Part shown: in pieces, positions 1-8,049 of the stretch
Position numbering within the stretch: the stretch's first letter is position 1
Layout of the letters: every line of letters starts with the position of its first letter
NCBI RefSeq assembly: GCF_006088715.1
Contig: NZ_CP030771.1
Coordinates: 2,790,001 to 2,854,000, forward strand
From: Streptomyces sp. YIM 121038
GTDB taxonomy: Bacteria; Actinomycetota; Actinomycetes; Streptomycetales; Streptomycetaceae
DNA length: 64,000 nt
Direction: 5' to 3'
Notes under the pieces: model-generated
What the model saw: the letters and a program-made list of their open reading frames with translations, nothing else
Databases searched by the model: none
Told to the model about the DNA's origin: nothing
Translations under genes and position numbers: made by a program

Positions 1-917
1 TGACCAACCCCTACGGCCGCTACGCCCTGAACGCCCCGCAGCTCACCGTCGAGCGCACCCTGTACCTGACGCCCGCGGGGGTCGGCAATCCGCCGCAGAC
101 CAGCGGTACGACGCCCGCGCGCGGGACCCGCGTCCAGCGCTTCAGCTGCGAGGGCGGCATCCGCCTCGACGACGGGCGCTTCGGCGACGCGGTGGACTTC
201 GGCCAGGCCCGCTTCACGCTCAAGGACGACCAGGAGGTGTCGCTGCGCCGGGTGCAGACGCCCGAGCTGCGCTTCCTCGGCGAGGCCCCGCAGCGCGGCA
301 GGGTCGTCCTGTCCGGCGCCCGTGTCGTCAACCTGATGGACCGGGCGACGAGCTGGCCGGGCCCCGGTGCCCTCCAGATGGGCGGCTTCACGTACGAGAA
401 CCTCATCCCGCAGAGCGGCTTCCCGCTGTCGCGGCGCCTGGAGTGGGTGGCCGCGGCCACCGCCGAGTACAACCCGGAGCCGTACGAGAAGCTCGCCGCC
501 GTCCTGCGCAACGGCGGCGAGGACGCCGACGCCCGCGAGGTCCTGCTCGCCAAGCAGCGCCGCCGCCGCGAGACGCTGCCGCTGGCGGCCAAGCTCTGGG
601 GGTACGCCCAGGACTGGACCGTGGCCTACGGCTACCGGCCGGGGCGGGCCGCGCTGTGGATGGCGGTCCTGTGGGCGGCGAGCGCGATCGCCTTCTCCCG
701 CGCCGACCACCCGCCCCTCAAGGAGGGCGAGCACCCCGACTGGAACCCGGCCCTGTTCGCCCTCGACCTGCTCCTGCCCGTCATCGACCTGGGCCAGGAC
801 ACCTACTGGCAGCTCCGCGGCGGCTGGCAGTGGTTCGCGGCGGGCCTGATCCTGACGGGCTGGATCCTGGCGACGACGGTCGCGGCAGGCGCGACCCGCC
901 TGCTCCGCAGGAACTGA
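1..917 (+). CDS. Partial membrane protein ('membrane-associated oxidoreductase' type), 3' end
   Basis: The gene starts upstream of the window. The frame is open from base 3 and ends at TGA 915-917, giving 304 visible residues. The visible part begins with a soluble region of short strand-like stretches, continues with an Arg/Glu-rich helical segment, and ends with two hydrophobic helices at visible residues about 215-231 and 277-297. Streptomyces proteins with this layout are commonly labelled 'membrane-associated oxidoreductase'. I see no nucleotide-, flavin- or metal-binding motif in the visible portion, so the enzymatic name is a family label only. The two C-terminal helices suggest a membrane anchor with the bulk of the protein on one face. 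The next gene starts 135 bp downstream, so it is probably a separate unit. Confidence 0.65.
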   Translation, partial: TNPYGRYALNAPQLTVERTLYLTPAGVGNPPQTSGTTPARGTRVQRFSCEGGIRLDDGRFGDAVDFGQARFTLKDDQEVSLRRVQTPELRFLGEAPQRGRVVLSGARVVNLMDRATSWPGPGALQMGGFTYENLIPQSGFPLSRRLEWVAAATAEYNPEPYEKLAAVLRNGGEDADAREVLLAKQRRRRETLPLAAKLWGYAQDWTVAYGYRPGRAALWMAVLWAASAIAFSRADHPPLKEGEHPDWNPALFALDLLLPVIDLGQDTYWQLRGGWQWFAAGLILTGWILATTVAAGATRLLRRN

Positions 918-1052
918 CGGCCCGGGGCACCGCCCGCGACGCCCCCGATTCGCGGCCGAACCGTTATGCGGCCCCGCACAACCAAGCCTTCGCCCCACCC
1001 GTCAACAGCAACGACCGCACCAGAACGTCCAGGCGTACGAGGGGGACCGCAC

Positions 1053-2069
1053 ATGCCGCTGCTGCGCGCCCTCATCCGCACGGCCCGCATGGTCCGGCAC
1101 ACCCCCCACCTGGCCGACGGCCTCCCCGCCGCCGACGAGGTGCTGCTCGACGTGCCGGACGACCGCCTCGGCCCGGCCCTCGTCGCCGCGGGCCGCGGCG
1201 ACCACGGTCCGGCCGCCAAGCTGCTCGCCACCACCCGCGAGGCCGCCGAGTGGGAGAACCGCGACCGGTACGCCACCCGCCTCGCCGCCTTCGCCCGCTC
1301 CCGGCCCGAGTGGTTCGACGACTGGCTGACCGTCGCCCCGCACGACCCGGACGCCCTGCTGCTCAAGGCCGAGCTGGCGGTGGTGCGCGGCTGGGAGTCG
1401 CCCGCGCGCGCCGAGCTCCTGCGCGAGGTGAGCCCGCTGATCACGGCGGCGGCCGCGGCCGACCCGCGCGACCCCGTGCCCTGGCGCGTGGCCCTCGACC
1501 ACGCCCGCGGCACCCACGCCTCGCACTCCGACTTCGAGGAGCTGTGGGGCCAGGCGGTGCGCCGCTCCTCGTACCACTACGGCTGTCACGCCTCGGCGCT
1601 GATGTACCTGTCGGCGGCCTGGTACGGCTCGCACACCGAGTGCTTCGACTTCGCGGAGCGCGCCGCCGCGGACGCGCTGCCCGGGTCGCTGATACAGGCG
1701 CTCCCGGTGCGCGCCGCGTTCGCGTACCTCGTGGGCGACGGCGGACGGCTGCCGCGCGGGCGCCTGGACGGGGCCGCCGACCTGGCCATCGCGCTCTCGG
1801 CCTCCTACGCCCCCGCCGACCCGTGGCCGGCCGAGGTGCGCAACCTCCTGGCGTACGTCCTCATCCGCCTGGAGCGCTGGCAGGAAGCGCTCGACCAGTT
1901 CCGGCTGATCGGCCCGTACGCGACCTCGTTCCCCTGGGACCGGATCGCCGACGACCCGCTCGGACAGTTCCTGGAGCTGCGCGACGGCGTCCGCATCGAG
2001 GTGGCCGCGCACACCCCGCTGCGGTCCGGACGCGGCCGCGCGGACGGCGGGGTCACCGGCGGCCGTTAG
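1053..2069 (+). CDS. Hypothetical helical-repeat protein (338 aa)
   Basis: I do not recognise a named family. The ATG at 1053 is preceded by a GAGGGGG ribosome-binding site at 1039-1045, which favours it over in-frame codons further upstream. The protein is almost entirely helical and rich in Ala, Leu, Arg and Asp. Recurring roughly 34-residue helix pairs, with segments such as DPDALLLKAELAVVRGW and RNLLAYVLIRLERWQEALDQF, resemble TPR- or SEL1-like solenoids, which usually mediate protein contacts. There is no signal peptide or membrane helix. The next gene begins 11 bp after its stop, so the two are probably cotranscribed. The C-terminus is a short Arg/Gly-rich tail. Function is unknown; the TPR-like reading is inference. 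Confidence 0.75.
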   Translation: MPLLRALIRTARMVRHTPHLADGLPAADEVLLDVPDDRLGPALVAAGRGDHGPAAKLLATTREAAEWENRDRYATRLAAFARSRPEWFDDWLTVAPHDPDALLLKAELAVVRGWESPARAELLREVSPLITAAAAADPRDPVPWRVALDHARGTHASHSDFEELWGQAVRRSSYHYGCHASALMYLSAAWYGSHTECFDFAERAAADALPGSLIQALPVRAAFAYLVGDGGRLPRGRLDGAADLAIALSASYAPADPWPAEVRNLLAYVLIRLERWQEALDQFRLIGPYATSFPWDRIADDPLGQFLELRDGVRIEVAAHTPLRSGRGRADGGVTGGR

Positions 2070-2080
2070 GCTTTCGGCTC

Positions 2081-2821
2081 GTGACGACCGTCCGGCTCCC
2101 CCTGTTCCCACTCAACTCGGTGCTGTTCCCGGGGCTCGTGCTGCCCCTGAACGTCTTCGAGGAGCGCTATCGCGCCATGATGCGCGACCTGCTCAAGTCT
2201 CCCGACGAGGACCAGCGGCAGTTCGCCGTCGTGGCGATCCGCGACGGCAGCGAGGTCGCACCGAGCGCGCCCGGCCTCCCCGACCAGACGACCCGGCCCG
2301 AGCAGGGCCCCGCCGCGGGCTTCGGCGACGACCCGCTGCGGGCCTTCCACGCGGTGGGCTGCGTCGCGGACGCGGCGACCATCCGCGAGCGCGAGGACGG
2401 CGGCTTCGAGGTGCTCGCCACCGGCACCACCCGGATGCGGCTGCGCTCGGTCGACGCCTCCGGCGCGTATCTGACGGCGGAGCTCGAACCGCTGCCCGAG
2501 GAGCCCGGCGACGAGGCGGGAGCCCTGGCCGAGGGCGTCCTGCGGGCCTTCCGCTCCTACCAGAAGCGCCTCGCGGGCGCGCGGGAGCGGTCCCTGTCGA
2601 CGGGCACGGAGCTGCCGGACGACCCGTCGGTGGTGTCGTACCTGGTCGCGGCGGCCGCGGTCCTGGACACCCCCACCAAGCAGCGCCTCCTGGAGGCCGC
2701 CGACACGGCCTCCAGGCTGCGCGAGGAGCTGACGCTGCTGCGCAGCGAGACCGCGATCATCCGCAATCTGCCGTCGCTGCCCGCGACGGACCTCACGCGC
2801 GGCGCGACCAGCCTCAACTGA
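2081..2821 (+). CDS. LON peptidase substrate-binding domain protein (246 aa)
   Basis: The product is a stand-alone Lon N-terminal (LAN/PUA-like) domain protein. Residues 1-30 carry the family opening VTTVRLPLFPLNSVLFPG followed by LPLNVFEERYRAMM. A central block near residue 90 (AFHAVGCVADAATIRERED) is followed by GFEVLATGTTRMRLRSV, again typical of the domain. The C-terminal ~70 residues are helical (SYLVAAAAVLDTPTKQRLLEAADTASRLREEL). There is no AAA+ or Ser-Lys protease domain, so it is not a Lon protease. Proteins of this kind are presumed substrate-recognition or adaptor factors; the partner is unknown. The start is the GTG at 2081, only 11 bp after the preceding stop, which suggests one operon running on into ybaK and bL37. 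Confidence 0.85.
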   Translation: MTTVRLPLFPLNSVLFPGLVLPLNVFEERYRAMMRDLLKSPDEDQRQFAVVAIRDGSEVAPSAPGLPDQTTRPEQGPAAGFGDDPLRAFHAVGCVADAATIREREDGGFEVLATGTTRMRLRSVDASGAYLTAELEPLPEEPGDEAGALAEGVLRAFRSYQKRLAGARERSLSTGTELPDDPSVVSYLVAAAAVLDTPTKQRLLEAADTASRLREELTLLRSETAIIRNLPSLPATDLTRGATSLN

Positions 2822-2864
2822 CGTACCCCGGACGTATCCCGACGCATCCCCACGGGCAGGCGAA

Positions 2865-3365
2865 GTGGCGAAGAAGCAAAAGAAGTCCCAGACCGGCGGC
2901 ACCCCGGCGACGGTCGCCCTCACGGGTGCGGGCGTCGCCTTCACCCTCCACGCGTACGACCACGACCCGTCCCACCCCTCGTACGGCGACGAGGCCGCCG
3001 AGGCGATGGGCGTCTCCCCCGACCGCGTCTTCAAGACCCTGGTCGCCGAGGTCGACGGCGAGCTGACCGTGGCCGTCGTGCCGGTCGCGGGCTCGCTCGA
3101 CCTCAAGGCCCTGGCGGCGGCGGTCTCCGGCAAGCGCGCGGTCATGGCGGACCCGGCCGCGGCCGAGCGCACCACGGGCTATGTGCGCGGCGGCATCTCC
3201 CCCCTGGGCCAGCGCAAGAGGCTCCGCACGGTCCTGGACGACTCGGCCTCGGCCCACGCCACGATCTGCGTCTCGGCGGGCCGCCGGGGCCTGGAGGTGG
3301 AGCTCTCCCCCGCCGACCTGGCCACCCTCACCTCGGCGACGCTGGCCCCGATCGGGCGTGATTGA
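2865..3365 (+). CDS. ybaK: Cys-tRNA(Pro) deacylase, YbaK/EbsC family
   Basis: This 166-aa protein is a trans-editing factor that hydrolyses Cys-tRNA(Pro) made in error by prolyl-tRNA synthetase, in the cytosol. It matches bacterial YbaK along its whole length. The segment RVFKTLVAEV holds the conserved catalytic Lys. It is followed by VAVVPVAGSLDLKALAAAV, then GYVRGGISPLGQRKRLRTV, which forms the substrate loop, and a C-terminal RRGLEVELSPADLATLT. The length is normal for the family. The start is GTG at 2865, giving an N-terminal MAKKQKK basic stretch. The gene for ribosomal protein bL37 starts 40 bp downstream, so a translation-related pair seems likely. Confidence 0.92.
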   Translation: MAKKQKKSQTGGTPATVALTGAGVAFTLHAYDHDPSHPSYGDEAAEAMGVSPDRVFKTLVAEVDGELTVAVVPVAGSLDLKALAAAVSGKRAVMADPAAAERTTGYVRGGISPLGQRKRLRTVLDDSASAHATICVSAGRRGLEVELSPADLATLTSATLAPIGRD

Positions 3366-3405
3366 CCCCTCGACGCCCTCGCGATCCTCGACTAGGACCA
3401 CACCC

Positions 3406-3480
3406 ATGTCGAAGAAAACGAGAAAGCGGAAGTGGCGGGTCAGGAAATCCAAGTCGAACCACGGCCGCCGCCCGGCCTGA
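3406..3480 (+). CDS. 50S ribosomal protein bL37 (24 aa)
   Basis: This is a very short gene: ATG at 3406, TGA at 3478-3480, 24 codons. The peptide has eleven Lys or Arg residues packed before a C-terminal KSKSNHGRRPA. That arrangement closely resembles actinobacterial bL37, the small 50S protein first seen in mycobacterial ribosome structures, which ends in a similar S-K-A-N-H-G-K-R-P block. It would sit in the large subunit and contact 23S rRNA. An AGGA ribosome-binding site lies at about 3394-3397. A G+C-rich hairpin at 3518-3538 follows and probably ends the transcript. The gene is easily missed because of its size. The assignment rests on pattern recognition, not on an alignment. Confidence 0.8.
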   Translation: MSKKTRKRKWRVRKSKSNHGRRPA

Positions 3481-3517
3481 CCCTCGCGGTGGCGCCCCGG
3501 ACCCGCCCCTCCCCGAA

Positions 3518-3538
3518 CAAGGGGGCTCCGCCCCCTTG
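3518..3538 (+). terminator. Hairpin downstream of bL37
   Basis: A perfect 9-bp stem (CAAGGGGGC / GCCCCCTTG) with a 3-base TCC loop lies 37 bp after the bL37 stop. It has no U-tract, as is usual for Streptomyces stem-loop terminators. Confidence 0.5.
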
Positions 3539-3562
3539 GACCCCCGTATCGGCGCTCCGCGC

Positions 3563-3684
3563 CTCGTCCTCAAACGCCGGACGGGCTGAAAGTCCCGGTG
3601 CCCGCCGGACGCCTTCTGCGGGCTCGCAGCCGACATCCGGTCCGCACCGGCGACGATTCAGCCCGTCCGGCGTTTGAGGACGAG
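3563..3684. repeat. Long perfect inverted repeat, 28-bp arms
   Basis: Arms at 3563-3590 and 3657-3684 are exact reverse complements over 28 bp, separated by 66 bp. The left arm contains CAAACGCCGGACGGGCTGAA and the right arm TTCAGCCCGTCCGGCGTTTG. A second hairpin flanks each side (3518-3538 and 3712-3731). Such elements recur between genes in Streptomyces chromosomes and behave like REP or degenerate transcription-end elements. The spacer 3481-3767 has no convincing gene. Confidence 0.75.
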
Positions 3685-3711
3685 CGCGTCAGCGCGATGA
3701 AGGGCGGGGTC

Positions 3712-3731
3712 CCAGGGGCGGCAGCCCCTGG
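3712..3731. terminator. Hairpin in the 3.5-3.8 kb spacer
   Basis: An 8-bp stem (CCAGGGGC / GCCCCTGG) with a GGCA loop lies 37 bp beyond the stop of the minus-strand gene that ends at 3768. It could serve as that gene's terminator. Confidence 0.4.
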
Positions 3732-3767
3732 TTCGGGAAGGGGCGGGTCTGGGGCGCACGCGAGGGC

Positions 3768-4430
3768 TCAGGCCTGTTCCTGGCGCGCCCCGTAGGAGGA
3801 GAACGGCTCCGGATCCCGGGGCCCGAAGAGCGCCGTGAGCACCAGGTGCACGATCATCGCGGCGACGGGCCACGAGAGCAGCACCCCCTTCGCGTTCAGC
3901 TCCATCGGCGCGTCGAACACGACCCCCCGGCCCACGGACCGCGCGTGCGCCACCACGTCCGTGTCGGGCCCGAACCACACGCCGACCTTCCAGGCGAGCA
4001 CCGCCCCGAGCAGCGCCCCCGCGGCGAGCCCGACGACCAGCGGGATGCCGCCCCGCCGCCGCAGGAGGAAGACGACGAGCGCGCTGACGAAGCCGAACGC
4101 GAGCCCCAGCAGGGTGAACGTTCCGTCGACCCCGATGGCCTGCTCGCCCTCGGTGTCCTTGAGGTAGACCGCCTGCTTGTCCGCGATCAGCGGCACCCGG
4201 GGCGCGAGCCACAGCCACAGCAGGCCGAGCAGCACGCCGCTGACCGCCACCGCGGCCGCGATCACCGCGGCCTGCCCGATCTCGCGCTTCATGCCGGGCT
4301 CGCCCTCCTCGTGCCAGGTGTCGGCCTCGGGCCCCGGCTGGGGCGCGGAGGCCTGCGGCGCCTGCCAGGGATTGTGTTCGGGCTCGGGCTGCGGCGGTTG
4401 GGAGGGCGTCAGCGGTGCGGTCACGCACAC
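3768..4430 (-). CDS. Four-helix membrane protein, DUF2567-like (220 aa)
   Basis: This integral membrane protein has a Pro/Gln/Glu-rich cytosolic N-terminus (residues 1-46) and four predicted helices at about 53-76, 104-123, 129-149 and 184-202. The loop between helices 1 and 2 contains ADKQAVYLKDTEGEQAIGVD. The loop between helices 3 and 4 contains FGPDTDVVAHARSVGRGV. I believe this layout fits the actinobacterial DUF2567 family, but I cannot confirm it. Some genomes call such proteins 'ABC transporter permease', which the sequence does not support. Start is GTG 4430, with GTG 4424 as an alternative; neither has a strong ribosome-binding site. It lies downstream of an ABC exporter on the same strand, 52 bp away. 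Function is unknown. Confidence 0.7.
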   Translation of the reverse strand: MCVTAPLTPSQPPQPEPEHNPWQAPQASAPQPGPEADTWHEEGEPGMKREIGQAAVIAAAVAVSGVLLGLLWLWLAPRVPLIADKQAVYLKDTEGEQAIGVDGTFTLLGLAFGFVSALVVFLLRRRGGIPLVVGLAAGALLGAVLAWKVGVWFGPDTDVVAHARSVGRGVVFDAPMELNAKGVLLSWPVAAMIVHLVLTALFGPRDPEPFSSYGARQEQA

Positions 4431-4482
4431 ATGGTGCCAGCTCTGCCTGAGAACCGCGCCACCGGACGGACGCGGCCCGCGC

Positions 4483-5304
4483 TCAGCGCACGGCCGCGCG
4501 CCGGTAGGCCCAGGTGGCGACGGTCAGCGAGACCACGCCGACGGCCGCGCACACCCCGAGGTCGAGCAGCACGACGCCCCAGTCGGGGTCGCCGCCGAAG
4601 GTGCGGGCGAGCGCCTCGACGCCGTACGTGGACGGCAGCAGGTCGCGCGCGTACTGGAGGAGGCCCGGCATCCGCTCGGCGGGCAGGACGCCGAGCAGGA
4701 GCGCCGCCGACATGCCCATCTGGCCGAGCAGCGTGGCCAGTTCCGGGCGGGGCGCGAGCAGCCCGAGGGCGGCGCCGAGCCCGGCGAGCGCGGCACCGGC
4801 GAGCGGGATCACCGCGGCGAGCACCCACAGGTGCGTCAGCGGCAGGCCGAAGAGCCCGCAGCCGACGACGGCCGTGACGATGGTGCCGGGCACGGTGAAG
4901 GAGGCGTACGCGGCGGCCGCGCCGAGCACGACGGCTGCGGGCGGCACGGGCAGCGTGGCGTAGTGGTCGAGCCCGCCGTCGGCGCGCAGCTGGCCGAAGT
5001 ACTGGGCGAGCAGGTTCAGCGCGACGAAGGCCACGACGAGGACGGACGAGCCGGCCACGACCGCGCGGGCCTCGCTGCCGCCGTCCACGACCCCGCGCAT
5101 GAGGATCATGATGCCGACCGACTGGAAGGTGGCAACGAAGAGCAGCGGGATGCGCGCGACCCGGGCCCGCGACAGCTGGGCGCGGTAGACCGCGGCCAGG
5201 GCGGGAAGCATCCGGGCCCGCGGGCCCAGCGGCGCCGCCACGTCCACCGCCGCCGCGCGGTCGTCCTCGGCCCGGATCACGGCCTCCAGGGGAACGGCAC
5301 TCAA
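4483..5304 (-). CDS. ABC-2 type transporter permease (273 aa)
   Basis: This is the membrane half of a two-gene ABC exporter. About six hydrophobic helices are visible, starting with RIPLLFVATFQSVGIMILM and ending with GVVLLDLGVCAAVGVVSLTV. The fifth region carries GLGAALGLLAPRPELATLLG and ALLLGVLPAERMPGLLQYAR, the pre-helix pattern common in ABC-2 (DrrB/NodJ-like) permeases. TTG at 5304 is chosen because AGGAAGG sits 7 nt upstream at 5312-5318; the next in-frame start, TTG 5331, lacks such a site. The ATPase gene ends 46 bp upstream on the same strand. The substrate cannot be read from sequence; drug or lipid export is typical for this class. Confidence 0.85.
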   Translation of the reverse strand: MSAVPLEAVIRAEDDRAAAVDVAAPLGPRARMLPALAAVYRAQLSRARVARIPLLFVATFQSVGIMILMRGVVDGGSEARAVVAGSSVLVVAFVALNLLAQYFGQLRADGGLDHYATLPVPPAAVVLGAAAAYASFTVPGTIVTAVVGCGLFGLPLTHLWVLAAVIPLAGAALAGLGAALGLLAPRPELATLLGQMGMSAALLLGVLPAERMPGLLQYARDLLPSTYGVEALARTFGGDPDWGVVLLDLGVCAAVGVVSLTVATWAYRRAAVR

Positions 5305-5350
5305 CGGACAACCTTCCTGCAGACGTCCCAACGCTTCACGGCTCGGTCCC

Positions 5351-6388
5351 TCACGCCTTCACCAGTCCGTCCCCGCCGCGCCCGCCGAGGGCCAGATACA
5401 CGTCCTCCAGGCTGGGCGTGGCCAGCGTGAAGTCGTCGAGCGCGGCGAAGGCGCCGCCGCCCGTGACCGCGGCGACGGCCGCCCTTGCCTCCTCCGGCGC
5501 GAGCCGCAGCGTCCAGCGGCGCCCGGACTCCACGGCGGACGACCGCAGCGCGGCGACCTCCGGGACGTCGACGGGCGCCCGTTCCCGCCACACGAGCTCC
5601 ACCCGCACCTCGCCCGCGACCTTCTCCTTCAGGCCGGTGGGCGTGTCGCAGGCGATGACCTTGCCGTGGTCGAGCACGGCGACGCGGTCGAGCACGGTCT
5701 CGGCCTCGATGACGTTGTGCGTGACGAGCAGGACGGTCGTGCCGCGCTCGGCGCGCCGCCGGTCGACCGCGCCCCACACCGCGCGCCGCGCGACCGGGTC
5801 CATGCCGGTCGTCGGCTCGTCGAGCACGAGCAGCTGCCGCTCACCGACGAGGGCGGTGGCGAAGCAGGCGAGCCTGCGCTGGCCGCCGGAGAGCTTCTTC
5901 AGGGGCCGGGATGCGAGCTCGGTGAGCCCCAGCTCGTCGAGGACGTCGTCGCGCTGGGCCCGGGCACGGGCCGCGTCGAGGCCGCGCAGGCGCGCGGTCG
6001 TCTCGACGGCGAGGGAGACGGTCAGCTCGTCGAGGGCGGTCGACTCCTGGCCGAGGTAGGCGAGCAGCCGGGCGGCCCGCTCCGGGTGGCGCACGATGTC
6101 GTGGCCGAGGACCTCGACGCTGCCGCTGTCGGGGCGCATGAGGCCGGTCAGCTGGCGTACGAGGGTGGACTTCCCGGCGCCGTTGGGCCCGAGGAGGCCG
6201 AAGATCTCGCCGCGGCCCACCTGGATGGCGACGCCGTCGCTGGCGCGCACCTCGGGCGTCGCGGGCCTGCCGCGCCTGCCCCGGGCGGCGGGGTAGACCT
6301 TGACCAGATCGCGCACCACGCAGACGGCATCGCTGCCGTGCCCCTGCCGGAGCCCCCCTCGGACTGCCTGTGCCGCGCGCGTACTCAC
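5351..6388 (-). CDS. ABC transporter ATP-binding protein (345 aa)
   Basis: This is the cytosolic ATPase partner of the downstream ABC-2 permease. Walker A is GPNGAGKST near residue 68, the signature is LSGGQRR, Walker B is LLVLDEPTTGMDP, and the H-loop is LLVTHN. After the ATPase core, about 100 residues form the extra C-terminal domain seen in DrrA-type exporters, ending TLATPSLEDVYLALGG. The N-terminus (residues 1-25) is an unusual basic extension. The start is GTG 6388. A TACCCT -10-like hexamer lies 8 nt before it and no ribosome-binding site is evident, so a leaderless mRNA is possible. The pair probably forms a dimeric exporter, cargo unknown. Confidence 0.88.
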   Translation of the reverse strand: MSTRAAQAVRGGLRQGHGSDAVCVVRDLVKVYPAARGRRGRPATPEVRASDGVAIQVGRGEIFGLLGPNGAGKSTLVRQLTGLMRPDSGSVEVLGHDIVRHPERAARLLAYLGQESTALDELTVSLAVETTARLRGLDAARARAQRDDVLDELGLTELASRPLKKLSGGQRRLACFATALVGERQLLVLDEPTTGMDPVARRAVWGAVDRRRAERGTTVLLVTHNVIEAETVLDRVAVLDHGKVIACDTPTGLKEKVAGEVRVELVWRERAPVDVPEVAALRSSAVESGRRWTLRLAPEEARAAVAAVTGGGAFAALDDFTLATPSLEDVYLALGGRGGDGLVKA

Positions 6389-6516
6389 GAAGGACGAGGG
6401 TACGGGGTCGGCCGCGCGGCGGGGCGCGCGGGGCGGGCCTCACGCGTGTGTCCGGGCGCGCCGTGAACCCCGGGAGGGTTCTTATCCGGCCCTCGCCCCG
6501 GGCCCCACGAAACCCC

Positions 6517-7737
6517 TCACTCCCCGGCAGGCGCGTGCTCGGCGGCGGTACGAACGTCGATTTCCCGCCAGAATCCGGCACGGATCGCATAGCGGTCGTG
6601 CTCGTCGATCTGGTCGTCCTTGTGGGCGAGCAGCCCGAAGCGGGCGGCGTAGCGCAGCAGCTCGCCGTCGACGCGGTGCGGGATGCGCGGGTACATCGTG
6701 GACAGCTTCTGCAGGTTGTGCTGCTCGGGCAGGCGCGCCATCCAGCGGCGCGCGAAGACCTGCCCGACCTCGTACGGATCCCCGCCGACGGTGGTGATGT
6801 CCTCCTCGCGGTCGGCCCAGCGCTGCTCGGCCGTGGTGAGCTGGGCGAGCGTGGGCAGCGCGGCGGCCTCGGCGGACTCCGAGGGGGTGCCGGGGCGGTC
6901 GACCCAGCCCTTGTCCGAGGACCAGCGCAGGGTCGCGCTGGTGTGCTCCTTGCCCGCCTGGACGGGGCCCGGGCCGCGCAGGGCGGCGAGGTCCTTGGGG
7001 GTGGGGACGCCCTTGGCGGCCCGGTCGCCGTTCTCCTGGGCGCGCGGGGAGGCGGCCGCGTGCTGGGCGGCGGGCTGCTCGGCGGACTCCGCGGGGGCGG
7101 TGGTCAGGGCGGACTCGGGCAGCGGCGCGGAGAGGATCGCGGCGATCTCGGGCCGGGGCGCGGGCGGTGGCGCGCAGACGCCGCCGAGCTCCTTGGCGCG
7201 GACGGCCTTGGTGATCCAGGCGCGGTCGAGGACGCGCCGCTCGTCGGCCTCGGCGACGAGGTCCTCGGACTGGTTGTAGTCGCCGTCGGCGGCCTGGACG
7301 GCCCACAGGTGGACGGCGACGCCGTGCTCCTTGGCGGCCATCATGCCGGGCAGCAGATCGCCGTCGCCGGTGACGAGCACGACGTCGGAACAGGCGCGGT
7401 TGCGGGCCAGCTCCGTCAGCTCGGCGTGCATGGCGGCGTCCACGCCCTTCTGCGCCCACCGCCCGTCGCTGCGGGTCAGGGCGCCCAGGCGGACGGTCAC
7501 GCGCGGCATGACGCGCAGCCTGCGGTGCTCGGGCTGCGGCACGCGGTCGGGCGCGCCGTCGAACCAGTAGATGCGAAGGAGCGGCCGCTCGGTGTCGGAC
7601 TCGGCGCGCTCGCGCAGGCCCTGGATGAGCGCGGCGTGATCGACGGTGATCCTGGACCGGGACGGCTCTCCCGCGAGGAGGCTCGCGGCGGCTCCCAGCA
7701 GATACCCGGCGTCCACCAGGACGACGCAGCGGTCCAC
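6517..7737 (-). CDS. NYN (PIN-like) domain protein, putative ribonuclease (406 aa)
   Basis: Residues 1-170 form an NYN domain of the LabA/DUF88 type, a metal-dependent nuclease fold. Acidic positions are seen in VVLVDAGYLLGA, in KGVDAAMHAEL and in DVVLVTGDGDLLPGM. A low-complexity Ala/Pro linker (about 180-300) leads to a conserved C-terminal block from GGDPYEVGQVFARRWMARLP onward that is found in actinobacterial relatives. The GTG at 7737 is chosen because AGAGGG lies 8 nt upstream; a GTG two codons earlier sits too close to that site. RNA is the expected substrate from the fold, but the target is not known. It lies 128 bp upstream of the ABC exporter genes on the same strand, apparently unrelated. 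Confidence 0.85.
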   Translation of the reverse strand: MDRCVVLVDAGYLLGAAASLLAGEPSRSRITVDHAALIQGLRERAESDTERPLLRIYWFDGAPDRVPQPEHRRLRVMPRVTVRLGALTRSDGRWAQKGVDAAMHAELTELARNRACSDVVLVTGDGDLLPGMMAAKEHGVAVHLWAVQAADGDYNQSEDLVAEADERRVLDRAWITKAVRAKELGGVCAPPPAPRPEIAAILSAPLPESALTTAPAESAEQPAAQHAAASPRAQENGDRAAKGVPTPKDLAALRGPGPVQAGKEHTSATLRWSSDKGWVDRPGTPSESAEAAALPTLAQLTTAEQRWADREEDITTVGGDPYEVGQVFARRWMARLPEQHNLQKLSTMYPRIPHRVDGELLRYAARFGLLAHKDDQIDEHDRYAIRAGFWREIDVRTAAEHAPAGE

Positions 7738-8049
7738 GCGATCCACCCTCTTTCCAGGTTGCCCGGCTTGCCCGGCCTTGCCCGAAAGCTCCCCACGGGT
7801 GCCCCGAACGGTCTCACCGGCACATGGCCGCGGACCTGCGGTCCTGGGGGTCACTTCGGGTTCGCTTCGAGTCTGCCCGACCTCGCGGAGGTTAACGGCT
7901 CGAAACTCGATCTTCGGCGTGGCGTATCCGCTCCGTACCCTCCGGCAGCCCCTATTACGCACGGTGAGTGCCCGAAATGCACGATTGTCACGCATATGTG
8001 AGTCTGGTCGCGTCCTGGCCCCCCGATCCTTCGCAGGAGGAAGATCAAT
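7738..8049. other. Divergent intergenic region between the NYN gene and the 56-aa gene
   Basis: This 312-bp region has no gene. It must hold promoters for both directions. For the plus-strand gene a weak candidate is TTCGGC (7913-7918), 17 bp, TACCCT (7936-7941). A small palindrome GGACCTGCGGTCC lies at 7832-7844. Neither is strong enough for a firm call. Confidence 0.35.
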
